Of a DNA stretch of 64,000 bases, positions 1 through 7,974 are shown piece after piece. The stretch comes from Algoriphagus sp. TR-M9 (GTDB lineage Bacteria; Bacteroidota; Bacteroidia; Cytophagales; Cyclobacteriaceae), in contig NZ_CP115160.1 in assembly GCF_027594545.1 (NCBI RefSeq), positions 1,373,001 through 1,437,000 on the forward strand, read 5' to 3'. Made by a program: the position numbers and the translations under genes. The notes below the pieces were generated by a model. It worked only from the letters and a program-made list of their open reading frames with translations. It searched no databases and had not been told where the DNA came from. Position 1 is the first letter of the stretch, and each line of letters opens with the position of its first letter.

Positions 1-12
1 AAGAAAAATATT

Positions 13-204
13 ATGGGAACTAAAGAGCAGTTAAAAGAAGAACGGGACAGAATAGTCAAAGGACTTGAAGAGACCTATAAAAAGCTTGTCGAATATAAGA
101 AGCAGAAGAAAAGTCCAATGATTGTGGTAAGAAACGGTAAAATTGAGGCAGTTGACCCGCATGAAATATTGCCTACAACACTCTATAAACGAAGTGCAGG
201 CTGA
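13..204 (+). CDS. small charged hypothetical protein (possibly 5'-truncated)
   Basis: A 63-residue, lysine- and glutamate-rich protein. The N-terminal half is predicted to be an amphipathic helix, followed by a short strand-like stretch reading IVVRNGKIEAVDP. The reading frame stays open upstream to the window edge, so the ATG at 13 may be internal to a longer gene. I do not recognise a family. It lies alone, followed by about 500 bases of repeat-containing non-coding DNA. Confidence 0.4.
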   Translation: MGTKEQLKEERDRIVKGLEETYKKLVEYKKQKKSPMIVVRNGKIEAVDPHEILPTTLYKRSAG

Positions 205-439
205 AAAGCAACACAATTAGGCATTATTATTCTTTTGTATCATACAGGTTTAAGAGCTTTATAATGAGGGGTTTAAAGGGTTCTTGGTCAAGCGCCCCGT
301 TTTATTTTTTTTACTGGGTTGATGATTTGGCAATGAAATTATTGCTAACTAATTTGACAATGGATTATTTGTCAAAACAAGATGAGTTCCCGGTTCAGCT
401 TCCGAGGCATAGCCTTTCCTGAGAATCGGAATAGCGCAT

Positions 440-695
440 CTGATCGATGGTTTTGGTTTTTTAGCTATAATCCTATGACTGGAAAAACTGAATCACTGAG
501 CCAGATAAAACAAATGACACTACTTCCCAGATAGGAAAGGGAAGCCAAACCTATCGCCCACCTTGAACCTCCGAACCAGGATACTGTGACTCACGTTCTG
601 TTTTCGTTTGTAAATTGGCACAGAGTGCTGCAGATAGTTCTGTGAACAGACCAAAAAACACTGCAATTCCTTCACATTTCCTTGAAAAATACCCT
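440..695 (+). repeat. left arm of an older repeat around IS copy 1
   Basis: This stretch recurs at 5721-6011. Within it, 491-636 is identical base for base to 5797-5942 (146 bp). Before that block the two copies are related but carry indels. After it, about 55 bases have clearly diverged. No coding frame is evident. The rest of the gap after the first gene (205-439) shows nothing I recognise. Confidence 0.85.
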
Positions 696-742
696 GTACT
701 GAAATAGCCCCAAAAAGTTAGACACTATTTGAAGGCAATTTT

Positions 743-1264
743 ATGAAAGGTAAAAAGAAGTATTCTGTCCTCTTTAGGAAAGAGGCAGTTGATCAAGTGA
801 TCCACGATAAGCGATCAGTATTTAAAGTAGGTCAGGATTTAGGAGTTGATAAATCTCTTATTCGTAAATGGGTTCTCTTGTATCAAAAACACGGAATTAT
901 GGGCCTTATGCCTATTTCAAATAGAGAATATCCTCCTGCATTCAAGGTCAAGGCTATTGAGACCATGCGAAAGAAGTCGTTATCTTTATTGGAGACCTGT
1001 ATTCAGTTTAATATTCGAAGTCCTGGTTCCTTGGTCAAATGGATAGCTCTTTATGATGAAAAAGGCTCTGAAGGTTTAGCAAGGAAACAAAGTGAACCAA
1101 AATTTCCCATGGCCAAAAGAATCAAAAAGCCCAAAACCAAGGAAGAAGAGCTCCTGAAGGAATTAGCTTCCCTGAGAGCTGAAAATGCATATTTAAAAAA
1201 GCTCCATGCCTTAATTCAAGCCGACAAAGAGAAAGAAGAAAAGCGGAAGTCATCCAGGAATTAA
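743..1264 (+). CDS. IS3-family transposase subunit OrfA (HTH protein)
   Basis: A 173-residue basic protein with two helix-turn-helix segments (about residues 1-50 and 60-110) that would bind the IS ends, followed by a leucine-zipper-like coiled coil (about 130-165). It is typical of OrfA in the IS150 group. The frame ends at 1264, but the -1 frame is open across the end of orfA and runs into orfB. A programmed -1 frameshift near the A-rich stretch at 1230-1243 is the likely route to the full OrfAB transposase. The protein is identical to the one at 6059-6580. Confidence 0.92.
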   Translation: MKGKKKYSVLFRKEAVDQVIHDKRSVFKVGQDLGVDKSLIRKWVLLYQKHGIMGLMPISNREYPPAFKVKAIETMRKKSLSLLETCIQFNIRSPGSLVKWIALYDEKGSEGLARKQSEPKFPMAKRIKKPKTKEEELLKELASLRAENAYLKKLHALIQADKEKEEKRKSSRN

Positions 1265-1293
1265 GGCAGTCTCATGCATTATCAGATCTGTTA

Positions 1294-2091
1294 GTGCATG
1301 CTGGGATGGCCAGAAGTACCTTTTATTATCACATAAAACAATCCAGAAAGCCGGATAAATATCTGGAAGCCAAAAAGGCTATTTCCAGGATCTATAAGGA
1401 ACATAAAGGGCGAATGGGCTACAGGCGCATCAAATTTCAACTTAGAAACGAAGGCATGATTCTCAACCATAAAACAGTTTTGAGATTGATGCAGGAATTG
1501 GGAATCCAGAGTTTGATTCGGACAAAAAAATACAAATCCTATAAGGGGGAAATGGGTAAAGTCGCTCCAAATCTTTTAGAACGCAACTTTAAAGCTTCTA
1601 TGCCAAATGAAAAATGGGCTACCGATATTACGGAGTTTAAAGTCACTGACAAGAAACTCTACTTGTCTCCGATCATTGATATGTTCAATGGAGAGATCAT
1701 CAGTTATACCATGTCAGAAAATGCCAAATTAAAGCCTGTAATTGATATGTTAGAGCAAGTGGAACGCCCTATTGCGAAGGAAAAACCGGTAATTATGCAA
1801 TCAGACCAAGGATGGCACTACCAAATGAAATTGTATCAGGATACATTACACAAAAAGAACATTGTCCCAAGTATGTCCCGAAAAGGAAATTGCTTGGACA
1901 ATGCGATAATAGAAAATTTCTTTGGAACCCTTAAATGTGAATTGTTCTATCTAAAAAAGTACAATTCAATCAATGAGCTGAAAAAAGAAATCAAAGAATA
2001 CATCCATTATTATAATCACAAAAGAATCCGATTAAACCTGAATGGAATGAGTCCAGTGAGTTATCGAATCCATTCACTAAATTCAACATAA
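1294..2091 (+). CDS. IS3-family transposase OrfB (DDE integrase)
   Basis: The 265 residues from a GTG at 1294 carry the rve/DDE integrase core of IS3 elements. An N-terminal HTH_21-type segment is followed by the catalytic residues in WATDITEF, MQSDQGWH and NAIIENFFGTLK. The same frame is open upstream to before the orfA stop, where it reads VIQELRQSH. The native product is therefore probably an OrfAB fusion made by -1 frameshifting. The protein is identical to that at 6610-7407. Confidence 0.93.
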   Translation: MHAGMARSTFYYHIKQSRKPDKYLEAKKAISRIYKEHKGRMGYRRIKFQLRNEGMILNHKTVLRLMQELGIQSLIRTKKYKSYKGEMGKVAPNLLERNFKASMPNEKWATDITEFKVTDKKLYLSPIIDMFNGEIISYTMSENAKLKPVIDMLEQVERPIAKEKPVIMQSDQGWHYQMKLYQDTLHKKNIVPSMSRKGNCLDNAIIENFFGTLKCELFYLKKYNSINELKKEIKEYIHYYNHKRIRLNLNGMSPVSYRIHSLNST

Positions 2092-2127
2092 CAAGAAAAA
2101 AATGTCCAAAAATCTGGGGCTAGTCTA

Positions 2128-2232
2128 GTACAGGGTATTTTTTTTGCATTTAAAATTCCTTTTCTTGCATAAGCCTTTTAGTTTTTGAAAACAACCAACC
2201 TACTTCTTACTCTTGTCCCCCATCTGGAGCAG
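2128..2232 (+). repeat. right arm of the older repeat around IS copy 1
   Basis: The stretch begins with the second GTAC target duplication and the right half of the target palindrome, followed by a T-run. It matches 7444-7548 without length change but with scattered substitutions, unlike the identical IS proteins between the arms. The rest of the gap to 2474 holds a hairpin repeat at 2257-2288 (CCTGTCCCGATGAGCAG then CGCGATATCGGGAAG), which also occurs at 7697, 24901 and 24937. Confidence 0.8.
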
Positions 2233-2455
2233 AGCCAAGCGCCTTCTCCTAGAGTGCCTGTCCCGATGAGCAGCGCGATATCGGGAAGCCAGCATGCAGG
2301 GAGGGTGGCCTTGGGCCAGCTTGTAGGAGGACTGAGCGTTGAGGATTAGTCCGGTGGGCTAATATAGCGAAAGGCCAGCTTGTAGGGCAGGCAAATTCTA
2401 CCCAGTCAACACGAGCGATTTGACTACATCGAGTGGGGAAAACCAAAAGAAAAGC

Positions 2456-2463
2456 TAACTTTG
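2456..2463 (+). promoter_or_regulatory. candidate Bacteroidota -7 element for the ABC-3C operon
   Basis: TAACTTTG matches the Bacteroidota -7 consensus TAnnTTTG exactly. It ends 11 bases before the ATG at 2475, which would give a very short leader. No TTG -33 element at the usual 19-21 base spacing is evident, so this is a candidate only. Confidence 0.4.
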
Positions 2464-2474
2464 TTGGATAAAAT

Positions 2475-3290
2475 ATGGGGGAAAAAGCAAGACAATATAA
2501 ACCATCTACGGTAAGGCGGTTAGATACTCTATCTAGGAACGAATGTGCTGATCCAGATTGTGATAGAAAGCTCATTGCTAGGGATGGTGAAACTATTGTT
2601 AGTAAAATCTGTCATATTGAAGCAGCAAGTGAAAAAGGCCCTAGGTTTAATCCAAAAATGGATGATGAGGATAGAAGACATTTTAACAACTTAATTCTCT
2701 TATGTGATGAATGCCACAGCATAATTGACAACCTTGAAAATGAAGGAAAGTATCCAGTTGAATTATTGCAGTCATGGAAAAAGACACATGAAACAACTTC
2801 ACAGCAAAGCATTCTAATTCGTAAGCCTAGACTAATTAATCAAGCAATAAATGGCATTGCTGAGCTTGATATTCAAGAATCAGATGAGGAATTAGATAGC
2901 TTAACGCAATACAGTATTTCTGATAAAATCTCGTATAATTCCGTTAAAAGGAACAAGTCTTTAATTGAGGAATATGGGAAATATTACACAAAAGTCAATA
3001 TACTCTATAGCGAATTAGAAAAGCAAGGTTCCTTCAAGAAGGAAAAACTTCTAAGAAATATAAAACAGCTATATATTAGAGCAAAAGGCAAATACGTTCT
3101 AGATGGTGAGGATAAATTGAAGAGTATTCAGAAAAATGCTGATAATATTATTGAAGACATTGAAAATAGTATTTTGGAAAATATTGATGTCAGCAGTTCA
3201 GAAAAAGATGATATTGCTTTCGCTGTACCTATAATAATGGTTGATGCTTTTATGAGATGTAAAATACTTGAGAAACCAGATACAAAATGA
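2475..3290 (+). CDS. HNH-nuclease effector of an ABC-3C-type defence system
   Basis: A 271-residue protein with an N-terminal HNH module (about residues 15-110): C24/C29, the H47 of ICHIEAA, N71-N72, and C77/C80/H81 in LLCDECH, consistent with a zinc-bound HNH nuclease. The remaining 150 residues are helical and end in AFMRCKILEKP, resembling the C-terminal domains of ABC-three-component (ABC-3C) effectors. Its TGA overlaps the next ATG (ATGA), so translation of the three genes is probably coupled. By analogy with that class, the ATPase would control nuclease activity during infection. The DNA is much more AT-rich than the core genes. The HNH call is firm; the system assignment rests on the neighbours. 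Confidence 0.8.
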   Translation: MGEKARQYKPSTVRRLDTLSRNECADPDCDRKLIARDGETIVSKICHIEAASEKGPRFNPKMDDEDRRHFNNLILLCDECHSIIDNLENEGKYPVELLQSWKKTHETTSQQSILIRKPRLINQAINGIAELDIQESDEELDSLTQYSISDKISYNSVKRNKSLIEEYGKYYTKVNILYSELEKQGSFKKEKLLRNIKQLYIRAKGKYVLDGEDKLKSIQKNADNIIEDIENSILENIDVSSSEKDDIAFAVPIIMVDAFMRCKILEKPDTK

Positions 3291-3517
3291 TCATTGGAAA
3301 AGATATTAGCCCTCAAAATAATGTGTATCATATTGGAGCCAAAATCATTCAAGTGTTAAAAGGCTATGATAGCGATTCCATTGACTTTTTTGAAGTCTAT
3401 AGTGATTTAAATAAATGTGAAAAAGTATCATTTAACTTATTTTCACTAGCATTGGATTGGCTTTATCTACTTGGTGTAATTGACAATAACGAAGGACAGT
3501 TGAAAAGATGTTTTTAA
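3287..3517 (+). CDS. small middle component of an ABC-3C-type system
   Basis: A 76-residue protein sandwiched, with overlaps of 4 and 10 bases, between the HNH gene and the ATPase gene. Its helical content and the C-terminal LDWLYLLGVID resemble the winged-HTH-like middle components of ABC-3C systems (the MC6 type is my best match, from memory). In such systems the middle component is thought to bridge effector and ATPase. Size, position and overlap are the main evidence, because so short a sequence is hard to assign alone. Confidence 0.7.
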   Translation: MIIGKDISPQNNVYHIGAKIIQVLKGYDSDSIDFFEVYSDLNKCEKVSFNLFSLALDWLYLLGVIDNNEGQLKRCF

Positions 3518-5208
3518 AAGCACTTAAAATAGAAAATGGCGATTCATTAATTAGAGAAATCCCCTTTCATCCAGGGATTAATTTGATTGTTGATGAAACC
3601 AACACTTCGGACAGGAAAGAGTCTGGAAATAACGTCGGGAAAACTACTGTCCTTCGACTTATTGATTTTTGCTTGGCTGGAAAAGGGGAAAATATATACA
3701 AGGATCCAGAATTTAAAGATAAGTCTAATAATCAAATAGTAGAGGGTTTTCTAAAGAACAACAATATTATAATTACCCTAATTCTTAAGGAGGATTTGGA
3801 AATTACACTGTCAAAAGAGATTACGATTAGAAGAAATTTTCTACCAAGAAAGCAAAAGATTCAGGAGATTAATGGTGACGAGTACAATAATGATGAATTC
3901 CCCAAAAAGTTAAAGGAGCTCATATTTAACTCATCAAGTTCAAAGCCAACTTTCCGCCAAATAATATCTAAAAATATTAGAGACGAAAAAAATAGATTAC
4001 AAAATACAGTAAAAGTGCTTCATCCAACTACTACAATGGAAGAATATGAAGCATTGTATCTGTTTTGGTTGGGAATCCCTGCAGACAATTCTGCTAGAAA
4101 GCAAAAAATCTTATCACAGATAAAGATTGAAGAAAATCTTCAAAAACGATTAAGAAAAGAAAGTAATTATTCCCGAATTGAACAGGCACTAATAATTATC
4201 AATAGAAATATATCAGAACTTGAAGAGAAGAGGAAAAGCTTCAATCTTAATGAAAACTATGAAAATGACCTTAATGAGCTTAACTTTTCAAAAAGGGAAA
4301 TAAACAAACTCTCTACACACATAAGTCAACTTCAATTACGAAGGGAGCTAATTTTGGAAAGTAAGTCTGAACTAGAAAATGAAATTGTTGAGGTAAATAC
4401 CGATCAAATTAAATTGCTCTACAATGAAGCTAAAGCTCTAATTCCTAATCTGCAAAAGTCATTTGAGGATACTCTTACTTTTCACAATCAAATGATTCAG
4501 CAAAAGCTAGATTTTATACTTAAAGAACTTCCAGCGCTTGACGAAGATATTAAAGAATTAAAGCGACTTTTATATACATTTAGAGAAATTGAAAAATCAT
4601 ATACAGTTAAGCTTAAAAAAGCTGGTGCCCTAGACGAACTTCAAAAAATAATTGAAGAACTAAATCTCTCCTATGAACAAAGAGGGAATCTGGAGGAACA
4701 GAAAAGAATGTGGGACACTACAATTTTCACTCAGAGAGAGCTTTCAGATGAACTTGATTCTATTAATAAGGGTATAGATTCTAAAGATGATCTAATCAAA
4801 GAACGGATTACTGTTTTCAATAAATATTTCTCAGCAATCTCTTCTAGGCTTTATAATGAACAGTTTATTTTAAGCCCTGATAAAAATGACAGGGGATATG
4901 AACTTAATATATCATCAATAAGTGGCAATCTTGGCACAGGTAAGAAGAAGGGACAAATTGCAGCATTTGATTTAGCATATATTCTTTTTGCTCAGGAAAT
5001 GGAAATAGACCACTTACATTTTATCATGCATGATCAGATCGAAAATGTTCATGATAATCAAATAACGAGCCTGTTAACCGAAATAATAAGTGGAATCAAT
5101 TGTCAGTACATTTTGCCTGTACTTCAAGATAAATTACCAGCTGATATTGATATAGACCAATACAAGATTCTTTCGTTATCACAATCAGATAAGCTATTTA
5201 AGATATAA
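3508..5208 (+). CDS. SMC/RecF-like ABC ATPase, DUF2326 type, of an ABC-3C system
   Basis: A 566-residue protein with an N-terminal RecF/SMC-like half-domain (Walker A G40-N-N-V-G-K-T-T47), a long coiled-coil middle (about residues 205-440), and a C-terminal ABC half-domain with FIMHDQIEN as the Walker B-like strand. This layout matches the DUF2326 family of ABC-3C ATPases. A canonical LSGG signature is not obvious; SGNLGTGKKKG occupies that place. The product is cytoplasmic. It is the last gene of the three-gene unit, and about 0.8 kb of non-coding DNA follows before the second IS copy. Confidence 0.85.
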   Translation: MFLKALKIENGDSLIREIPFHPGINLIVDETNTSDRKESGNNVGKTTVLRLIDFCLAGKGENIYKDPEFKDKSNNQIVEGFLKNNNIIITLILKEDLEITLSKEITIRRNFLPRKQKIQEINGDEYNNDEFPKKLKELIFNSSSSKPTFRQIISKNIRDEKNRLQNTVKVLHPTTTMEEYEALYLFWLGIPADNSARKQKILSQIKIEENLQKRLRKESNYSRIEQALIIINRNISELEEKRKSFNLNENYENDLNELNFSKREINKLSTHISQLQLRRELILESKSELENEIVEVNTDQIKLLYNEAKALIPNLQKSFEDTLTFHNQMIQQKLDFILKELPALDEDIKELKRLLYTFREIEKSYTVKLKKAGALDELQKIIEELNLSYEQRGNLEEQKRMWDTTIFTQRELSDELDSINKGIDSKDDLIKERITVFNKYFSAISSRLYNEQFILSPDKNDRGYELNISSISGNLGTGKKKGQIAAFDLAYILFAQEMEIDHLHFIMHDQIENVHDNQITSLLTEIISGINCQYILPVLQDKLPADIDIDQYKILSLSQSDKLFKI

Positions 5209-5720
5209 CGGTACACAAGTTGATGTATGAAATCATAGCCACACAAGGCATGCATTCAGATCAAAACTACAATTCATTCATTTAATTTAACACCGTGTGT
5301 GATTTGAACTAACCTTAAAAGTAGGCCGAATGCTCTGAAATGGATGTAGGACTATTGAGAAATCGATAGATGCGCTCTTGGGTGGTCCCGAAACTTCGGG
5401 AGAGCAGCTATCAAACCACCTTACGCCAATTTTATTGAAACACTTATGTGGTGATCGGTTTAGAAAAATGAAAACATCGATTCCTGCACGAGAATATTTA
5501 TGGAACTGATTCGCCACCATCCGCCCCAAATTCCATAAACTCCATGGATATTGGATATTCCGGAGCATGCTGACCCCTCTAATCTGGAATGTTATTGAGT
5601 AGTGAAAGTGCCTTTACAGGCTGGATTCGACTGACATTCTGGCACATGTTGACTCCTCTAAGATAGATTTTCGGTGATAATCCGGAGCATTACCTGTCCC
5701 GAGTATCGGGATTGACCCCT
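5209..5720. other. non-coding gap with repeated TGAC(C/T)CCTCT motifs
   Basis: No convincing gene is present. TGACCCCTCT or TGACTCCTCT occurs at 5571, 5650 and 5713, spaced by 79 and 63 bases, each time close to CATGC, CATGT or a CCCGA/TCGGG hairpin. Spaced terminal repeats like these are known from IS21-type element ends, so this could be the end of a decayed IS. That is inference only, since no transposase remnant is visible here. Confidence 0.45.
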
Positions 5721-6011
5721 CTGATCGATCGTTTTGTTTTTCATAGTAGACATTTTCGATAACAGCTAACTATTAATTACCTAGCTGAAAAACCTAAATC
5801 ACTGAGCCAGATAAAACAAATGACACTACTTCCCAGATAGGAAAGGGAAGCCAAACCTATCGCCCACCTTGAACCTCCGAACCAGGATACTGTGACTCAC
5901 GTTCTGTTTTCGTTTGTAAATTGGCACAGAGTGCTGCAGATAATTCCGCGGACAGACCTAAAAACACCACAATTCCTTCACTTTTCCTCCCATTTCCCCA
6001 AAAAATACCCT
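5721..6011 (+). repeat. left arm of the older repeat around IS copy 2
   Basis: This is the counterpart of 440-695. The block 5797-5942 is identical to 491-636. The bases from 5943 to 6000 differ from copy 1 by many substitutions and an insertion. The arm ends in the left half of the palindromic IS target (AAAAATACCCT). Confidence 0.85.
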
Positions 6012-6058
6012 GTATTGAAATAGCCCCAAAAAGTTAGACACTATTTGAAGGCAATTTT

Positions 6059-6580
6059 ATGAAAGGTAAAAAGAAGTATTCTGTCCTCTTTAGGAAAGAG
6101 GCAGTTGATCAAGTGATCCACGATAAGCGATCAGTATTTAAAGTAGGTCAGGATTTAGGAGTTGATAAATCTCTTATTCGTAAATGGGTTCTCTTGTATC
6201 AAAAACACGGAATTATGGGCCTTATGCCTATTTCAAATAGAGAATATCCTCCTGCATTCAAGGTCAAGGCTATTGAGACCATGCGAAAGAAGTCGTTATC
6301 TTTATTGGAGACCTGTATTCAGTTTAATATTCGAAGTCCTGGTTCCTTGGTCAAATGGATAGCTCTTTATGATGAAAAAGGCTCTGAAGGTTTAGCAAGG
6401 AAACAAAGTGAACCAAAATTTCCCATGGCCAAAAGAATCAAAAAGCCCAAAACCAAGGAAGAAGAGCTCCTGAAGGAATTAGCTTCCCTGAGAGCTGAAA
6501 ATGCATATTTAAAAAAGCTCCATGCCTTAATTCAAGCCGACAAAGAGAAAGAAGAAAAGCGGAAGTCATCCAGGAATTAA
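6059..6580 (+). CDS. IS3-family transposase subunit OrfA, copy 2
   Basis: 173 residues, identical to the protein at 743-1264: an HTH DNA-binding part and a C-terminal coiled coil. It starts 43 bases inside the left end of the IS. The same -1 frame continuity with the downstream orfB supports programmed frameshifting. Confidence 0.92.
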   Translation: MKGKKKYSVLFRKEAVDQVIHDKRSVFKVGQDLGVDKSLIRKWVLLYQKHGIMGLMPISNREYPPAFKVKAIETMRKKSLSLLETCIQFNIRSPGSLVKWIALYDEKGSEGLARKQSEPKFPMAKRIKKPKTKEEELLKELASLRAENAYLKKLHALIQADKEKEEKRKSSRN

Positions 6581-6609
6581 GGCAGTCTCATGCATTATCA
6601 GATCTGTTA

Positions 6610-7407
6610 GTGCATGCTGGGATGGCCAGAAGTACCTTTTATTATCACATAAAACAATCCAGAAAGCCGGATAAATATCTGGAAGCCAAAAAGGCTATTT
6701 CCAGGATCTATAAGGAACATAAAGGGCGAATGGGCTACAGGCGCATCAAATTTCAACTTAGAAACGAAGGCATGATTCTCAACCATAAAACAGTTTTGAG
6801 ATTGATGCAGGAATTGGGAATCCAGAGTTTGATTCGGACAAAAAAATACAAATCCTATAAGGGGGAAATGGGTAAAGTCGCTCCAAATCTTTTAGAACGC
6901 AACTTTAAAGCTTCTATGCCAAATGAAAAATGGGCTACCGATATTACGGAGTTTAAAGTCACTGACAAGAAACTCTACTTGTCTCCGATCATTGATATGT
7001 TCAATGGAGAGATCATCAGTTATACCATGTCAGAAAATGCCAAATTAAAGCCTGTAATTGATATGTTAGAGCAAGTGGAACGCCCTATTGCGAAGGAAAA
7101 ACCGGTAATTATGCAATCAGACCAAGGATGGCACTACCAAATGAAATTGTATCAGGATACATTACACAAAAAGAACATTGTCCCAAGTATGTCCCGAAAA
7201 GGAAATTGCTTGGACAATGCGATAATAGAAAATTTCTTTGGAACCCTTAAATGTGAATTGTTCTATCTAAAAAAGTACAATTCAATCAATGAGCTGAAAA
7301 AAGAAATCAAAGAATACATCCATTATTATAATCACAAAAGAATCCGATTAAACCTGAATGGAATGAGTCCAGTGAGTTATCGAATCCATTCACTAAATTC
7401 AACATAA
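6610..7407 (+). CDS. IS3-family transposase OrfB (DDE integrase), copy 2
   Basis: 265 residues from a GTG, identical to the protein at 1294-2091. The DDE residues are intact (DITEF, SDQGW, ENFFG), so this copy should be competent for transposition if the OrfAB fusion is made. Confidence 0.93.
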   Translation: MHAGMARSTFYYHIKQSRKPDKYLEAKKAISRIYKEHKGRMGYRRIKFQLRNEGMILNHKTVLRLMQELGIQSLIRTKKYKSYKGEMGKVAPNLLERNFKASMPNEKWATDITEFKVTDKKLYLSPIIDMFNGEIISYTMSENAKLKPVIDMLEQVERPIAKEKPVIMQSDQGWHYQMKLYQDTLHKKNIVPSMSRKGNCLDNAIIENFFGTLKCELFYLKKYNSINELKKEIKEYIHYYNHKRIRLNLNGMSPVSYRIHSLNST

Positions 7408-7443
7408 CAAGAAAAAAATGTCCAAAAATCTGGGGCTAGTCTA

Positions 7444-7548
7444 GTATAGGGTATTTTTTTTGTATTTAAAATCCCTTTTCTTGCAGGTAGTCTTTAGTTT
7501 TTGAAAACGACCAACCTACTTCTTATCCTTAATTTCCATCTGGAGCAG
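7444..7548 (+). repeat. right arm of the older repeat around IS copy 2
   Basis: Matches 2128-2232 with scattered substitutions and equal length. It begins with the GTAT target duplication and the palindrome's right half plus a T-run. Confidence 0.8.
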
Positions 7549-7607
7549 GATCGATCTCCCTCTCTTTGAGGAGAGGAAGGGGTGAGGTAGAACAGCCAAC
7601 TTTTAGC

Positions 7608-7850
7608 ACCCATCCGGGCTTAAATCCGGAACCCACTTAATTCTGAATCTGATAGTAAAATGATAGCAGAGCCAAGCGCCTCCTCTTTAAGGAGAGCCTG
7701 TCCCGTTGAGTACGGCGATATCGGGAAGAAGGAGGGATGAGGTAGAACACACCCATCCGGGCTTAAATCTGGAACCCACTTTATTCTGATCTGATAGTAA
7801 AATGATAGCAGAGCCATGCGCCCTCTCTCTTCAGGAGAGGGATGGGGTGA
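7608..7850 (+). repeat. direct repeat, period 143 bp, in a non-coding gap
   Basis: The segment starting ACCCATCCGGGCTTAAATC recurs at 7608 and 7751. The similarity continues through GATAGTAAAATGATAGCAGAG. A CCTGTCCCG...CGATATCGGGAAG hairpin repeat lies between the copies at 7697-7728. No gene is supported in 7549-7939. Confidence 0.75.
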
Positions 7851-7939
7851 GGTAAGAAAACCAATTACAAATTGACAAGAATAATAGGGTGGAATTACAA
7901 ATCCTACACAGTTTCTTGAATGATGGTATCACAATAATT

Positions 7940-7962
7940 AGTAGATTAAAAAAAAATCTACT
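7940..7962. promoter_or_regulatory. inverted repeat just upstream of the 7975 gene
   Basis: AGTAGATT and AATCTACT form a perfect 8-bp inverted repeat around a 7-base A-rich spacer, ending 12 bases before the ATG at 7975. It could be an operator or a 5' hairpin that affects translation. No direct evidence separates these. Confidence 0.4.
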
Positions 7963-7974
7963 AGTAAAAATAAC

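Larger units (their letters stand above)
700..2127 (+). mobile_element. IS3-family (IS150-like) insertion sequence, copy 1
   Basis: The element is 1,428 bp with imperfect terminal inverted repeats. The left end is TGAAATAGCCCCAAAAAGTT; the right end read inward is TAGACTAGCCCCAGATTTTT. It is flanked by a 4-bp direct repeat GTAC at 696-699 and 2128-2131. It encodes orfA and orfB in the usual -1 arrangement. The insertion is centred in a palindrome, ATACCCTGTACAGGGTAT. A second copy of identical length lies at 6016-7443. Because the flanking palindrome extends the apparent inverted repeat, the exact tips were chosen from the matching duplications in the two copies. Confidence 0.88.
6016..7443 (+). 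mobile_element. IS3-family (IS150-like) insertion sequence, copy 2
   Basis: The element is 1,428 bp, the same length and orientation as 700-2127. Its own 4-bp direct repeat is GTAT (6012-6015 and 7444-7447), which differs from the GTAC of copy 1. Both copies therefore look like separate insertions into the same kind of palindrome rather than the ends of one composite transposon. Both encoded proteins are identical to those of copy 1, so the copies are recent or have been homogenised. Confidence 0.88.

Noticed and set aside
695..2132. The IS inverted repeat could extend outward to TGTACT...AGTACA
   Set aside because: The matching 4-bp duplications GTAC (copy 1) and GTAT (copy 2), together with the empty palindrome at 34922, explain those outer bases as the target site, not the IS tip.
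5287..5568. 93-residue reverse-strand frame
   Set aside because: No family resemblance and it spans repeat-like text, so treated as chance.
696..7447. Composite transposon carrying the ABC-3C genes
   Set aside because: Each IS has its own matching duplication, and the outermost duplications differ (GTAC on the left, GTAT on the right).
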